A stretch of 64,000 bases of DNA from Actinomycetes bacterium (GTDB lineage Bacteria > Actinomycetota > Actinomycetes > Actinomycetales > Microbacteriaceae). This document shows positions 10,125-19,233 of the stretch, in pieces. Location of the stretch: positions 1 to 64,000 of the forward strand of contig JAKPAC010000012.1 of the NCBI GenBank assembly GCA_029779645.1, read 5' to 3'. The notes under the pieces were generated by a model. It was not told the DNA's origin and did not search any database. It saw nothing but the letters and a program-made list of their open reading frames with translations. The position numbers and the translations under genes are program-made. Numbering within the stretch: position 1 is the first letter of the stretch; every line of letters starts with the position of its first letter.

Positions 10125-10541
10125 CTACTCGGAGCGCGCCCGGAGCGACGGGTCGGGCTCGAAGGTGTTCACCAGCGCCATGGCGGCGCGGTTGAGGTAG
10201 TCCCAGAGCGTCGCCTCGTGCAGCGGGGCGAGCTGCAGCTCGTCGAGCGCGTTGCGCATGTGGAAGAGCCAGCGATCGCGCGCGACCGGGTCGACGTGGA
10301 AGGCGCCGTGACGCATCCGCAGCCGCGGATGCCCGCGCCGCTCGCTGTACGTGCCGGGACCGCCCCAGTACTGCTCGAGGAACATGCACAGCCGCTCTGC
10401 GGCGGGGCCGAGGTCTTCCTCCGGATACATGGGGCGCAGCCCGGGGTCGTCGGCGACGCCGCGATAGAAGGCGTCGACGAGGCGCACGAAGGTGTCGTGG
10501 CCGCCGATCTCGTCGTAGAAGCTGATCCGGGCGTCGGTCAT
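10125..10541 (-). CDS. Group II truncated hemoglobin
   Basis: 138 aa, the size of trHbO. FYDEIGGHDTFVRLVDAFYRGVADDP is the trHb N-terminus and RMRHGAFHVDPVARDRWLFHMRNAL carries the proximal haem His and the G-helix Trp conserved in group II. Such proteins bind O2 or NO and are tied to respiration or NO detoxification. GAGGAGAG precedes the ATG, and the start overlaps the mscS stop by 4 nt (ATGA), so translation is likely coupled. Confidence 0.93.
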   Translation of the reverse strand: MTDARISFYDEIGGHDTFVRLVDAFYRGVADDPGLRPMYPEEDLGPAAERLCMFLEQYWGGPGTYSERRGHPRLRMRHGAFHVDPVARDRWLFHMRNALDELQLAPLHEATLWDYLNRAAMALVNTFEPDPSLRARSE

Positions 10542-11647
10542 GTCGTGCTCTCTCCTCGGTTCCGGCCGGACGGGTCCTTCGGCTCGGAGGTGCGCCTCGG
10601 GCGCCAGAACATGCGCTCGGGGGTGGGCGCGGGCGCGGGCGGGGTGGTCGGCACGGGCAGCGTGCGGGGCGGCCTGGCTCCGCGCACCCGCTGGGCGCCG
10701 TCGCTCCCGGTGAGCATGGTCGAGTGCAGCTTCGGGAGCTGGATGCCCATGGCGTCGAGCGTGGCCTTGAGCCGCGCACGCAGCTCGGCCGCCACGTCCT
10801 CCTTCGCGTTGGCGCGCGTGCGCATCACGAGGCGGATGATCATATGCTCGCCGGAGATGGCCTCGAGACCCCAGATCTCGGGCCGCTCGAGGATGCGGCT
10901 GCGCCATTTGCCGTCCTTCGACATCGCGATGGCGGTGTTCAGGATGGCGCCCTCGACGTCGTCGATGTCGGCGTCGACGGGCACGCCGAGGTCGATGATC
11001 ACGCGCGACCAGCCCTGCGACATGTTGCCGATGCGGGTGACCTCGCCGTTGCGGACGTACCAGAGGGTGCCGTTCACGTCGCGCACGTGGGTGACTCGGA
11101 CGCTGACGTACTCGACGATGCCGGTGGCGAGGCCGAGGTCGACGACGTCGCCGATGCCGATCTGATCCTCGGCCACCAGGAACACGCCGTTGAGCACGTC
11201 CTTCACGATGTTCTGCGCGCCGAAGCCGAGCCCGGCGCCGAGCGCGGCGGTCAGCAGCGCCAGCGAGCCGAGCGCGTCGGGCGCGATGGCGCTGATGATC
11301 AGCACGATCGCGACGATCACGAGGGTGATGTTGACGATGTTGCTGAGGATGCTCCCGAGCGTGCGGGTGCGCTGCACGAGGCGGACCGCCGACAGCGGCG
11401 AGCGATCCAGCGCCTGCGTGTCGTCGACCTTCGCCGTCTTCTTGGCGCCTCTGACGATCGTGTGCACGAGGCGCCGGATGAAGATGCGCAGCACCCAGCC
11501 GATGAGCACGCACACCAGGATGATGATCGCGATGTGCAGCAGCAGCTGCCCGGCCGACACGAAGAACTGCGCCACGTTCAGCCAGAGCGTGCTCCACCAC
11601 TCCGGACTCGTGACGTCAGCGGGCGGGCTCGGGGTTACGTCGTCCAT
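10538..11647 (-). CDS. MscS-family mechanosensitive ion channel
   Basis: 369 aa. Hydrophobic helices lie at about 30-55, 100-122 and 125-150; the third is the Gly/Ala-rich pore helix (LLTAALGAGLGFGAQNIVKDVLNGVFL). It is followed by the beta domain motif EDQIGIGDVVDLG and VRNGEVTRIGNMSQGW. The C-terminal tail of about 60 residues is Pro/Arg-rich. It acts as an osmotic safety valve in the cytoplasmic membrane. TAGACT lies 9 nt before the ATG, so the leader is at most a few nt. It overlaps the hemoglobin start. Confidence 0.93.
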   Translation of the reverse strand: MDDVTPSPPADVTSPEWWSTLWLNVAQFFVSAGQLLLHIAIIILVCVLIGWVLRIFIRRLVHTIVRGAKKTAKVDDTQALDRSPLSAVRLVQRTRTLGSILSNIVNITLVIVAIVLIISAIAPDALGSLALLTAALGAGLGFGAQNIVKDVLNGVFLVAEDQIGIGDVVDLGLATGIVEYVSVRVTHVRDVNGTLWYVRNGEVTRIGNMSQGWSRVIIDLGVPVDADIDDVEGAILNTAIAMSKDGKWRSRILERPEIWGLEAISGEHMIIRLVMRTRANAKEDVAAELRARLKATLDAMGIQLPKLHSTMLTGSDGAQRVRGARPPRTLPVPTTPPAPAPTPERMFWRPRRTSEPKDPSGRNRGESTT

Positions 11648-11656
11648 TTGGGCGCC

Positions 11657-11662
11657 AGTCTA
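11657..11662 (-). promoter_or_regulatory. -10 element of the mscS-like gene
   Basis: TAGACT on the minus strand ends 9 nt before the ATG at 11647, so the transcript should have a leader of only 2-3 nt. Confidence 0.4.
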
Positions 11663-11703
11663 TCCAGCGGGATCGCACGAACCCTGGATGCCGCTGCCGT
11701 CGT

Positions 11704-14268
11704 TCATCGCGCGTCTCGCTCCCGTGCGGCGAGCGCGCGATCGAGCTCGTCGAGCCGCTCGACGACGAGGCGGCGCAGCGCCGGGGCGTGCTCGCCCGCC
11801 TCGAGCCAGGCGTGCACGAGCGTCGACGTCTCGGTCGTCACGACCGCGGACGGGAACAGGTCGCGCACGACGATCTTCGCGATCGCGAAGCTGCGGGTCT
11901 CCCACACCTCGTCGAGCTGGGCGAGATACGGCGCGACGTCGTCCGCGACGAGGGCCGCGTCCAGCACCCGCCCCCATCCGCGTGCGATGGCGCCGGCGCG
12001 TTCGTTCGACGGCGCCGGCTGCGCGAGCACCGCGGCGAAGGCGGCGCGCTTGGCCGCGGCATCGGCCCGCGCCGCCAGTGCGGTGTCGGCCTCCAGGCGG
12101 CCACGAGAGGTGTCGTCGAGCGCGAGGGCGTCGCCGATGGTGTCTTCGCTCGCGCGCCCCAGTGCCGCCAGCGCACGCACGATGGCCCAGCGCAGCTCGG
12201 TGTCGACGGCGATGCCCGGCACGGGCTCGCTGCCGTCGAGGAGCATGGCGAGGTCGTCGGCGTGCGCCTCCGTCGCCGCCAGATCGGTGAACGCCAGCAT
12301 GAACTGCAGCTGCGCGTCGGAGCCCGCGGCGGCGCGGTGGGTGAAGTCCCAGAGCGCGTCGCCGACGCGCGAGCGCGTCTGCGCGAGGGACTGCGGCGCC
12401 GTGTAGGAGTTCACGGCGGTGGTGAGCGCGGCGAGCACCTCGCGGCGCGTGCCCGATTCGGTCTCGGCATCGAGGTGGCCGAGCGCGAGTTGGATGTAGT
12501 CGCGCGCGGGGAGCTCACCCTGGCGCACCGCGTCCCACACCGAACCCCAGATGACGGCGTGCGCGAGCGGGTCGTCGAGACCGCGCAGGTGGCCCACCAC
12601 GGTGTGCAGCGAGTGGGCGTCGAGCCGGATGCTCGAGAAGGTCAGGTCGTCGTCGTTCGGCAGCACGAGCGCGGGGCGGCGGAGCCCGACGAGCGCCGGC
12701 ACCTCGGTGCGCGCGCCGACGACGTCGAGCTCGATGCGCTCGGTCCGGCGCAGCGCGCCCTCGTCGTCGAGCGCGTAGGCGCCGATCGCGATGCGGTGCG
12801 GCCGAAGCATCTCGCTTCCGGCCGGCGGCGACTGCACGACGGTCGCGCGGGTGATGGTCTCGGGGCCGCCCGGGACAGAGGCATCCACCTCGGTCTCGAG
12901 CTCGACGCGCAGGGTGTTGATGCCCGCCGTCTCGAGCCACTGCATCGACCATTTCGCGAGCGGGCGGCCGCTTGCCCGTTCGAGCTGCGCGAGCAGATCA
13001 TGGAGCGTGGCGTTGCCGTGCGCGTGGGCGCGAAGGTATGCGCCGACGCCCTTCAGGAACGGATCGCGGCCGACCCAGGCCACGAGCTGCTTGAGCACGC
13101 CCGCGCCCTTGTCGTAGGTGATCGCGTCGAAGTTCACCTCCACGTCTTCGAGGTCGTTGATGACCGCGACGATGGGGTGGGAGGTGGGGAGCTGGTCTTG
13201 CATGGCACCGCTCGACTTGTCGTCGACGGCGAACGTGGTCCACCCCTCGGGGAACAGCCCGGTGTCGACGGCGGCGGTGGTGGCGGCCCAGGTCGCGAAC
13301 GACTCGTTCAGCCAGAGGTCGTTCCACCAGCGCATGGTGACGAGGTTGCCGAACCACATGTGCGAAAGCTCGTGCAGCACGACGAGCGTGCGGCGGTGGA
13401 TGCGCACCTCGGGCACCTTCGAGCGGAAGATGTAGGCCTCGTTGAAGGTGACGGCGCCGACGTTCTCCATGGCGCCCCAGTTGAAGTCGGGCACGAAGAT
13501 CTGGTCGTACTTCTCGTACGGGTAGGCGATCCCGAAGGCCTCCTCGAAGTACGCCATGCCTGTGCGCAGCACGTCGAACATGACGTCGGGCTCGGCGTGC
13601 CGGGCGAGCGATGCCCGGGTGAAGACGCCGAGCGGGATCGTGCGGCCGTCGGCGCTCACGGTCTCGGATCGCCAGGAGGCGTAGGGGCCGGCCATCAGCG
13701 CGATGATGTAGCTCGAGATCGGCGGGCCGGGCAGGAACCGCCACTCCGCGACCTCTGCCGTGATCGGCACGGGCTCGGGGGTGGGCGCGTTGCTGAGCAC
13801 CTCCCAGTGGCTCGGCGCGAGCACGGTGAGGCTGACCGACGCCTTGAGGTCGGGCTGGTCGAAGACCGGGTACACGCGACCCGCGTCGGCGACCGCGAAC
13901 TGGGTGTAGAGGTAGGGCTGCTGGTCGACCGGGTCGACGAAGCGGTCGAGGCCCTCGCCCGAGTTCGTGTACCGCATCGTCGCCACGACGCGCAGCTCGT
14001 TCGCCGCGGCCAGGTCGTCGAGATGCAGGCGGGTGCCGTCGCTGACGCTCGCGGGGTCGATTGCCGTGCCGTTCAGCGTGACCGCGTGCACCTCGTCGCT
14101 CACCAGCTCGAGGAAGGTCGCGGAGCCCGGCTTGGCCGCGAATCGCACCACGGTGTCGCTGCGGAAGGCGTCGTCGCGCGTCAGGTCGAGGTGCACCGAG
14201 TACGACACCGCCGAGACGGTCTCGGCGCGTCGCTTGGCTTCGACGCGGGTGAGGTTGCTAGCGGGCAT
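11704..14268 (-). CDS. pepN: Aminopeptidase N, M1 metallopeptidase (copy A)
   Basis: 854 aa. A zinc aminopeptidase that removes N-terminal residues from peptides in the cytoplasm. The substrate-anchoring GAMENVGAVTF lies near residue 263 and the zinc site HELSHMWFGNLVTMRWWNDLWLNE near 297 (HExxH plus distal Glu). An ERAP1-like C-terminal helical domain completes the usual actinobacterial PepN length. The ATG at 14268 is preceded by GAGGAG. The first 11 nt overlap the end of the upstream paralogue, so the two are translated from one message. Confidence 0.96.
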   Translation of the reverse strand: MPASNLTRVEAKRRAETVSAVSYSVHLDLTRDDAFRSDTVVRFAAKPGSATFLELVSDEVHAVTLNGTAIDPASVSDGTRLHLDDLAAANELRVVATMRYTNSGEGLDRFVDPVDQQPYLYTQFAVADAGRVYPVFDQPDLKASVSLTVLAPSHWEVLSNAPTPEPVPITAEVAEWRFLPGPPISSYIIALMAGPYASWRSETVSADGRTIPLGVFTRASLARHAEPDVMFDVLRTGMAYFEEAFGIAYPYEKYDQIFVPDFNWGAMENVGAVTFNEAYIFRSKVPEVRIHRRTLVVLHELSHMWFGNLVTMRWWNDLWLNESFATWAATTAAVDTGLFPEGWTTFAVDDKSSGAMQDQLPTSHPIVAVINDLEDVEVNFDAITYDKGAGVLKQLVAWVGRDPFLKGVGAYLRAHAHGNATLHDLLAQLERASGRPLAKWSMQWLETAGINTLRVELETEVDASVPGGPETITRATVVQSPPAGSEMLRPHRIAIGAYALDDEGALRRTERIELDVVGARTEVPALVGLRRPALVLPNDDDLTFSSIRLDAHSLHTVVGHLRGLDDPLAHAVIWGSVWDAVRQGELPARDYIQLALGHLDAETESGTRREVLAALTTAVNSYTAPQSLAQTRSRVGDALWDFTHRAAAGSDAQLQFMLAFTDLAATEAHADDLAMLLDGSEPVPGIAVDTELRWAIVRALAALGRASEDTIGDALALDDTSRGRLEADTALAARADAAAKRAAFAAVLAQPAPSNERAGAIARGWGRVLDAALVADDVAPYLAQLDEVWETRSFAIAKIVVRDLFPSAVVTTETSTLVHAWLEAGEHAPALRRLVVERLDELDRALAARERDAR

Positions 14269-16822
14269 CGGCGGGCTCCTCACGCTGGTCGCGCTGCTGC
14301 ACCCGCAGCGCGCGCTCGACGGTCGCGACGTTCTCGTGCACCAGGCGGCGCAGCGCGGCCGGCGCATCGGGGTTGGCTCCCAGCCAGGCGTGCGTGGCGT
14401 CGCGCAGCTGCGCGTCGGCGAGCCCGGCGGGGTACAGGCCCACGATCAGGTAGTTCGCGATCTGGTAGCTTCGCGAGCCCCAGACGGGCAGGAGCATGTC
14501 GAAGTACGCCGACACGAACTCGCGCTGCTGCGCGATGGTCGCGGGATGCGTGAACCCGGCGGCCGTCGCCCGGACGATCGTGTTCGGCTGGTCGTCGGCG
14601 TCGATGAGCGAGGCCCAGGCGGCCCGCTTCGCCTCGGCGGTCGGCAGCGACGCCTTGGCCTGCGCCGCGAGCTCGCCGCCCTTGGCGGTGTTGTCGGCGG
14701 CGAGCGCGGCGTCGATCTCGGCGACCGTCACCGCGCCCCCGGCGGCCAGCGCCACCAGGAGCTGCCAGGCGAGGTCGGTGTCGATCTCGAGGCCCTCGAG
14801 CGCGGTCTCGCCGTCGCGCAGCGCGCGGACGGTCTCCCACTGCGCGGGCGTCGCCGCGGCCGACGCGAAGGCCTGCACGAACTGGAACTGGCTGTCGCTG
14901 CCCGCCTCGGCGCCCTGGGCGAGGGCCCACAGGCCGTCGGCGACACGGGCGCGGGCGCCCTCGCGGCGCGCCGGTGCGACGTAGACGCTGGCCGCCGTCT
15001 GCAGCTGTCCGAGCGTCGTGCGCACGGTCGTCGACTCGGTCTCGCGGGCGATGTTGCCGAGCACCAGGTCGATGTAGTCGCTGGGGGATGCCTCGGCGTC
15101 ACGCACCTGATCCCACGCGGCGCCCCACACCAGCGAGCGCGCCAGCGGGTCGCTGATCGCACCCAGGTGGGCGATCGCCGTGGCGAGCGAGCGCTCGTCG
15201 AGCCGGATCTTCGCGTAAGCGAGGTCCTCGTCGTTCAGCAGCAGCAGGTCGGGCTGGGCAAGGCCCGTGAGCTCGGGGATCTCGGTGAGCTCGCCGTCGA
15301 TGTCGACCTCGACGTGATGCACGCGCGTGAGCTCGTCGCCCTGCAGCTGGTACAGCCCGATGCCGAGGCGGTGCGGGCGAATGGTCGGGTAGTCGGCGGC
15401 CGCGCTCTGGCGCACGGCGACGCGGGTGAGCGTGCCCGCGGCATCCGCCTCGATCACGGGAGCGAGGGTGTTCACGCCGGCGGTCTCGAGCCACAGGCGC
15501 GACCATTCGCCCAGGTCGCGGCCGCTGGTCACCTCGAGCTCGGCGAACAGGTCGCGCAGGGTGGTGTTGCCCCAGCGGTGCTTCTCGAAGTACGCCGAGA
15601 CCCCCGCGAAGAACGCGTCGAGCCCGACCCAGGCGACGAGCTGCTTGAGCACGGATCCGCCCTTGGCGTAGGTGATGCCGTCGAAGTTCACCTGCACGTC
15701 GTCGAGGTCGTTGATCTCGGCCATCACGGGATGGGTCGAGGGCAGCTGGTCCTGCCGGTACGCCCAGGTCTTCTCCATCGCGTTGAAGGTGGTCCAGGCG
15801 GCGGTCCACTCGGTGGCCTCGGCCGTGGCGATCGTCGACGCCCACTCGGCGAACGACTCGTTCAGCCACAGGTCGTTCCACCAGGTCATGGTGACGAGGT
15901 CGCCGAACCACATGTGCGCGAGCTCGTGCAGGATCGTGACGACGCGGCGCTCCTTGACGGCGTCGGTCACCTTTCCGCGGAACACGTAGGTCTCGGTGAA
16001 GGTCACGGCGCCGGCGTTCTCCATGGCGCCGGCGTTGAACTCGGGCACGAACAGCTGGTCGTACTTCTCGAACGGGTAGGGCACGCCGAACCTGGCCTCG
16101 AAGTAGGCGAAGCCCCGCCGCGTCGTGTCGAAGATGTAGTCGGCGTCCAGGTGCTCCCACAGACTCTTGCGCGCGAACACGCCGAGCGGGATCACCTTGC
16201 CCGAGGTGCTGGTCAGCTCGGAGCGCACCTCCTCGTACGGGCCCGCGACGATCGCGGTGATGTACGACGAGATGCGCGGCGTCGCGGCGAACCTCCAGGT
16301 GGCGCTGCCGTCGCCGTGGCGCTTGGGCTCGGGGGTGGGGGAGTTCGAGACGACCTTCCACTCGGCGGGCGCGGTCACGGTGAATGCGAAGGTCGCCTTC
16401 AGATCGGGCTGCTCGAACACGGCGAACACGCGGCGCGAGTCGGGCACCTCGAACTGCGAGTACAGGTACACCTCGCCGTCGACGGGGTCGACGAAGCGGT
16501 GCAGTCCCTCGCCGGTGTTCGTGTACATGGCGTCGGCGTCGACGATGAGCTCGTTCTCGGCCTCGAGGCCGTCGAGCTGGATGCGGGAGTCGGCGAAGGC
16601 CGAGACATCCACCGGTCGGCCGTTCAGCGTGATGTCGTGCACCTCGCGCGCGATCAGGTCGATGAACGTGCTCGCGCCGGGGGTCGCCGCGAAGCGCGCG
16701 ACGGTCCGGGAGCCGAACACCTCGGCGCCGCGCGTCAGGTCGAGCGCGATCTCGTAGCTGTGCGATTCGACGATGGCGCGGCGGCTCTGCGCCTCGATTC
16801 GGGTGAGGTTCTCTCCGGGCAC
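14258..16822 (-). CDS. pepN: Aminopeptidase N, M1 metallopeptidase (copy B)
   Basis: 854 aa, exactly the same length as the adjacent copy. It carries GAMENAGAVTF and HELAHMWFGDLVTMTWWNDLWLNE at the same residue positions, so both copies look catalytically competent. The GTG at 16822 is chosen over an ATG 15 nt upstream for three reasons: it has GGAG 8 nt before it, it gives PGENLTRIEAQ, aligning with PASNLTRVEAK of copy A, and it makes the two lengths identical. It is transcribed first and overlaps copy A by 11 nt. Confidence 0.96.
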   Translation of the reverse strand: MPGENLTRIEAQSRRAIVESHSYEIALDLTRGAEVFGSRTVARFAATPGASTFIDLIAREVHDITLNGRPVDVSAFADSRIQLDGLEAENELIVDADAMYTNTGEGLHRFVDPVDGEVYLYSQFEVPDSRRVFAVFEQPDLKATFAFTVTAPAEWKVVSNSPTPEPKRHGDGSATWRFAATPRISSYITAIVAGPYEEVRSELTSTSGKVIPLGVFARKSLWEHLDADYIFDTTRRGFAYFEARFGVPYPFEKYDQLFVPEFNAGAMENAGAVTFTETYVFRGKVTDAVKERRVVTILHELAHMWFGDLVTMTWWNDLWLNESFAEWASTIATAEATEWTAAWTTFNAMEKTWAYRQDQLPSTHPVMAEINDLDDVQVNFDGITYAKGGSVLKQLVAWVGLDAFFAGVSAYFEKHRWGNTTLRDLFAELEVTSGRDLGEWSRLWLETAGVNTLAPVIEADAAGTLTRVAVRQSAAADYPTIRPHRLGIGLYQLQGDELTRVHHVEVDIDGELTEIPELTGLAQPDLLLLNDEDLAYAKIRLDERSLATAIAHLGAISDPLARSLVWGAAWDQVRDAEASPSDYIDLVLGNIARETESTTVRTTLGQLQTAASVYVAPARREGARARVADGLWALAQGAEAGSDSQFQFVQAFASAAATPAQWETVRALRDGETALEGLEIDTDLAWQLLVALAAGGAVTVAEIDAALAADNTAKGGELAAQAKASLPTAEAKRAAWASLIDADDQPNTIVRATAAGFTHPATIAQQREFVSAYFDMLLPVWGSRSYQIANYLIVGLYPAGLADAQLRDATHAWLGANPDAPAALRRLVHENVATVERALRVQQRDQREEPADAR

Positions 16823-16914
16823 GGTCGTGACTCCCATTGGTCGTAGGGCTGTGTGGATGCCTCGGTCCGCGGGTCGCAGCGTCACCGGCAATTCTTCAAC
16901 CCTATGCCCCGGCC

Positions 16915-16920
16915 TAGACT
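16915..16920 (+). promoter_or_regulatory. -10 element of rpiB, leaderless spacing
   Basis: TAGACT ends 7 nt before the rpiB ATG. A weak -35-like TTCTTC lies 17 nt upstream (16892-16897). Confidence 0.5.
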
Positions 16921-16927
16921 TTGCTCC

Positions 16928-17425
16928 ATGCGCATCCATATCGCGACCGACCATGCCGGCCTCGACTTCAGCACGCAGCTGCAGGAGCACCTGGCCGCGG
17001 CCGGGCACGAGGTCTTCGACCATGGCCCCGTCAGCTACGACCCCGTCGACGACTACCCCGCCTTCTGCATCAAGGCCGCCGAGGCGGTGATGGCGGACGC
17101 CGCGACGGGCGTCCAGTCGCTCGGCGTGGTGTTCGGCGGCTCGGGCAACGGCGAGCAGATCGCCGCCAACAAGGTCGACGGCATCCGCGCCGCGCTCGTG
17201 TGGAGCCTTGCGACCGCGGAGCTCGCGCGAGAGCACAACGACGCGAACGTGATCGCGATCGGCGCCCGCCAGCACACCTTCGAGGAGGCCGCCGCCTTCA
17301 TCGACCTGTTCATCGCCACCCCGTTCACGGGTGAGGAGCGCCACGCGCGCCGCATCGGCCAGCTCGCGGAGTACGAGCGCACCGGCGCGATCGCCGGGAC
17401 CGTGCTCGACCGCGAAACACGCTAG
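16928..17425 (+). CDS. rpiB: Ribose-5-phosphate isomerase B
   Basis: 165 aa, the RpiB/LacAB family size. It interconverts ribose-5-phosphate and ribulose-5-phosphate in the pentose phosphate pathway. MRIHIATDHAGLDF at the N-terminus, VVFGGSGNGEQIAANKVDGIRAAL near 75-97 (phosphate-binding loop) and AREHNDANVIAIGAR near 108 are diagnostic. No Shine-Dalgarno is present; the TAGACT-N7-ATG arrangement suggests a leaderless transcript. The glycosylase gene begins 2 nt after its stop. Confidence 0.95.
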   Translation: MRIHIATDHAGLDFSTQLQEHLAAAGHEVFDHGPVSYDPVDDYPAFCIKAAEAVMADAATGVQSLGVVFGGSGNGEQIAANKVDGIRAALVWSLATAELAREHNDANVIAIGARQHTFEEAAAFIDLFIATPFTGEERHARRIGQLAEYERTGAIAGTVLDRETR

Positions 17426-17427
17426 CC

Positions 17428-18438
17428 GTGCCCGAGGGGCACTCCGTCCACCGGATCGCCCGGCAGTTCGACCGCAATTTCGTGGGTCGCCGGGTCGCGG
17501 CGTCGAGCCCGCAGGGTCGCTTCGTCGAGGGCGCCGCGGTGCTCGACGGACAGACGGTGCGCGGCGTGCGCGCCGTGGGCAAGCAGATGTTCGTCGAGTT
17601 CGAGGGCGATGTCTGGCTGCGCGTGCACCTCGGGATGTACGGGGCCTGGGACTTCGCCGGCGAGATCGTCGTCGACCCCACGATCGCCTCGGCGAACGGT
17701 CGCATGGGGCACACGAATCAGCGCGGGACGGTGCTCGGCGCCGACGCGGCGATCTTCGACAGCACCGGCGAGAACTCGCTGAGCTCGATCGGGGCTCCGC
17801 GCAGGGCGCGCGTGCACGTGCGGATGTCGGAGGAGACGAGCGGCCTGCCGGACGCGCCCGGCGACGCGGTCTTCCCACCCGAGCCGGTCGGCGCGGTGCG
17901 GCTGCGGCTGCTCACCGACGTCACGGTTGCCGACCTGCGCGGCCCGACGGCATGCGAGCTGCAGAGCCCTGAGCAGGTCGAGGCGACGATCGCGAAGCTG
18001 GGACCGGACCCGCTGCTCGACGACGGGCCGGCCGCACAGCAGCGCCTGGTCGACACGATCCGCCGTAAGCCGACGCCGATCGGCCAGCTGCTCATGGATC
18101 AGAGCGTCGTCGCCGGCATCGGCAACGTGTACCGCGCCGAGCTGCTGTTCCGGGCGCGGCTGAACCCGCACACCCCCGGCCGGCAGGTGCCCGAAGACAT
18201 CGTGCGCGAGCTGTGGCGAGACTGGTCGCGGCTGCTGCGCGTGGGGGTGGAGACGGGGCAGATGATGACCATGGATGGCCTCGAGGGTGAGGCGTATCGC
18301 CTCGCGATGGCGAACCGCGACGACCGGCACTGGGTGTACCACCGCGCCGGCCTGCCCTGCCGGGTGTGCGGCGCCGAGATCGTGGTCGAACAGATGCAGG
18401 CCCGCAAGCTGTACTGGTGCCCGTCGTGCCAGGCGTGA
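17428..18438 (+). CDS. Fpg/Nei-family DNA glycosylase/AP lyase
   Basis: 336 aa, longer than E. coli Fpg or Nei. The chain starts PEGHSVHRIA after Met, giving the catalytic Pro2 and Glu3. The helix-two-turn-helix region contains LMDQSVVAGIGNVYRAELLFRARLNP, and a C-terminal zinc finger has CRVCG and CPSCQ pairs. It excises oxidised bases; the N-terminal sequence is closer to the actinobacterial Nei-like branch than to Fpg, so exact substrate preference is open. The GTG start lies 2 nt after rpiB and the pair probably form one transcript, ended by a strong hairpin. Confidence 0.92.
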   Translation: MPEGHSVHRIARQFDRNFVGRRVAASSPQGRFVEGAAVLDGQTVRGVRAVGKQMFVEFEGDVWLRVHLGMYGAWDFAGEIVVDPTIASANGRMGHTNQRGTVLGADAAIFDSTGENSLSSIGAPRRARVHVRMSEETSGLPDAPGDAVFPPEPVGAVRLRLLTDVTVADLRGPTACELQSPEQVEATIAKLGPDPLLDDGPAAQQRLVDTIRRKPTPIGQLLMDQSVVAGIGNVYRAELLFRARLNPHTPGRQVPEDIVRELWRDWSRLLRVGVETGQMMTMDGLEGEAYRLAMANRDDRHWVYHRAGLPCRVCGAEIVVEQMQARKLYWCPSCQA

Positions 18439-18471
18439 TGGGCGCGCGCGGCTGACGCGTCCGCCGCAGTG

Positions 18472-18505
18472 CCCGGCCGGCACGCGTCGGCGCGTGCCGG
18501 CCGGG
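18472..18505. terminator. Hairpin terminator after the Fpg/Nei gene
   Basis: A perfect 15-bp inverted repeat (CCCGGCCGGCACGCG and its complement) with a TCGG loop, lacking a U-tract. It separates the rpiB unit from the next promoter. Confidence 0.7.
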
Positions 18506-18528
18506 GTTCACCCGGCGTCCCGCCTGCA

Positions 18529-18534
18529 TAGGCT
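18529..18534 (+). promoter_or_regulatory. -10 element, leaderless spacing (paiB-like gene)
   Basis: TAGGCT ends 6 nt before the ATG at 18541. Confidence 0.5.
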
Positions 18535-18540
18535 GGGGGC

Positions 18541-19233
18541 ATGCGCCAGAACCCCAGCTTCGCGATGACCGACGTCGGCGAGCTGCGCCGCCTGATCGAC
18601 GCCCACCCGTGGGCGACGATCGCGAGCAGCCCAGAGGGCGGACTCGTCGCCTCGCAGTACGTCGTGCTGCTCGATCCGACCCGCGACGATCTGACCGTGG
18701 TCGGCCACGTCGGTCGCCCCGATGACCTGGTGCACGGCCTGGGAGACCACGAGGTGATCATCGTGTTCGAGGGCCCCAACGGATACATCTCGCCCGGCTG
18801 GTACGGCGACGTGAAGGCCGTGCCGACATGGAACTTCGTCACCGTGCACCTGAGCGGGGTGCCCGAGATCCTCAGCGACGAGGAGAACCATCGGGTGCTC
18901 GCCGAGATGGTCGAACGGTTCGAGACGATCCTGCCCAACCCGCGTCTGATGGACGCGGCCCCGAACGACCCGGCGTTCATCGCCCGGCTCGCCGGCGGCA
19001 CGGTCGGCTTCCGGCTCACCCCCACGAAGGTGGTCGCCAAGCGCAAGCTGAGCCAGAACAAGAGCGCCGAGGTCGTCGCGAGCATCCTGCAGGAGCTCGA
19101 GGGCGCCGGCCCCTACGCCAACCCGGCGCTGGCCGCCGAGATGCGCCGAGCACACGAGGCGATGGCCGCCGCCCGCGCGGCGCTCGCCGAGACCGCGACG
19201 GCCGCGGCCGCGGCCGACGAGGCCGCGCGGTGA
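18541..19233 (+). CDS. FMN-binding negative transcriptional regulator, PaiB family
   Basis: 230 aa, a split-barrel flavin-binding fold. GYISPGWYGDVKAVPTWNFVTVHLSGVPEIL near residues 81-111 is the PaiB signature, and FRLTPTKVVAKRKLSQNKSAEVV follows. In Bacillus PaiB represses sporulation and degradative genes; the role here is unknown and could be enzymatic, since related split-barrel proteins bind FMN or haem. The C-terminus is an Ala-rich helix. It overlaps the amidohydrolase start by 4 nt (GTGA), so the two are coupled. Confidence 0.9.
   Translation: MRQNPSFAMTDVGELRRLIDAHPWATIASSPEGGLVASQYVVLLDPTRDDLTVVGHVGRPDDLVHGLGDHEVIIVFEGPNGYISPGWYGDVKAVPTWNFVTVHLSGVPEILSDEENHRVLAEMVERFETILPNPRLMDAAPNDPAFIARLAGGTVGFRLTPTKVVAKRKLSQNKSAEVVASILQELEGAGPYANPALAAEMRRAHEAMAAARAALAETATAAAAADEAAR

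Noticed and set aside
13967..16846. A plus-strand open frame of about 960 codons opposite the second aminopeptidase
   Set aside because: It is a mirror frame of a high-GC gene: Arg/Val/His/Gly-rich, no recognisable domain, no ribosome site, and it sits exactly opposite pepN copy B with all its catalytic motifs.
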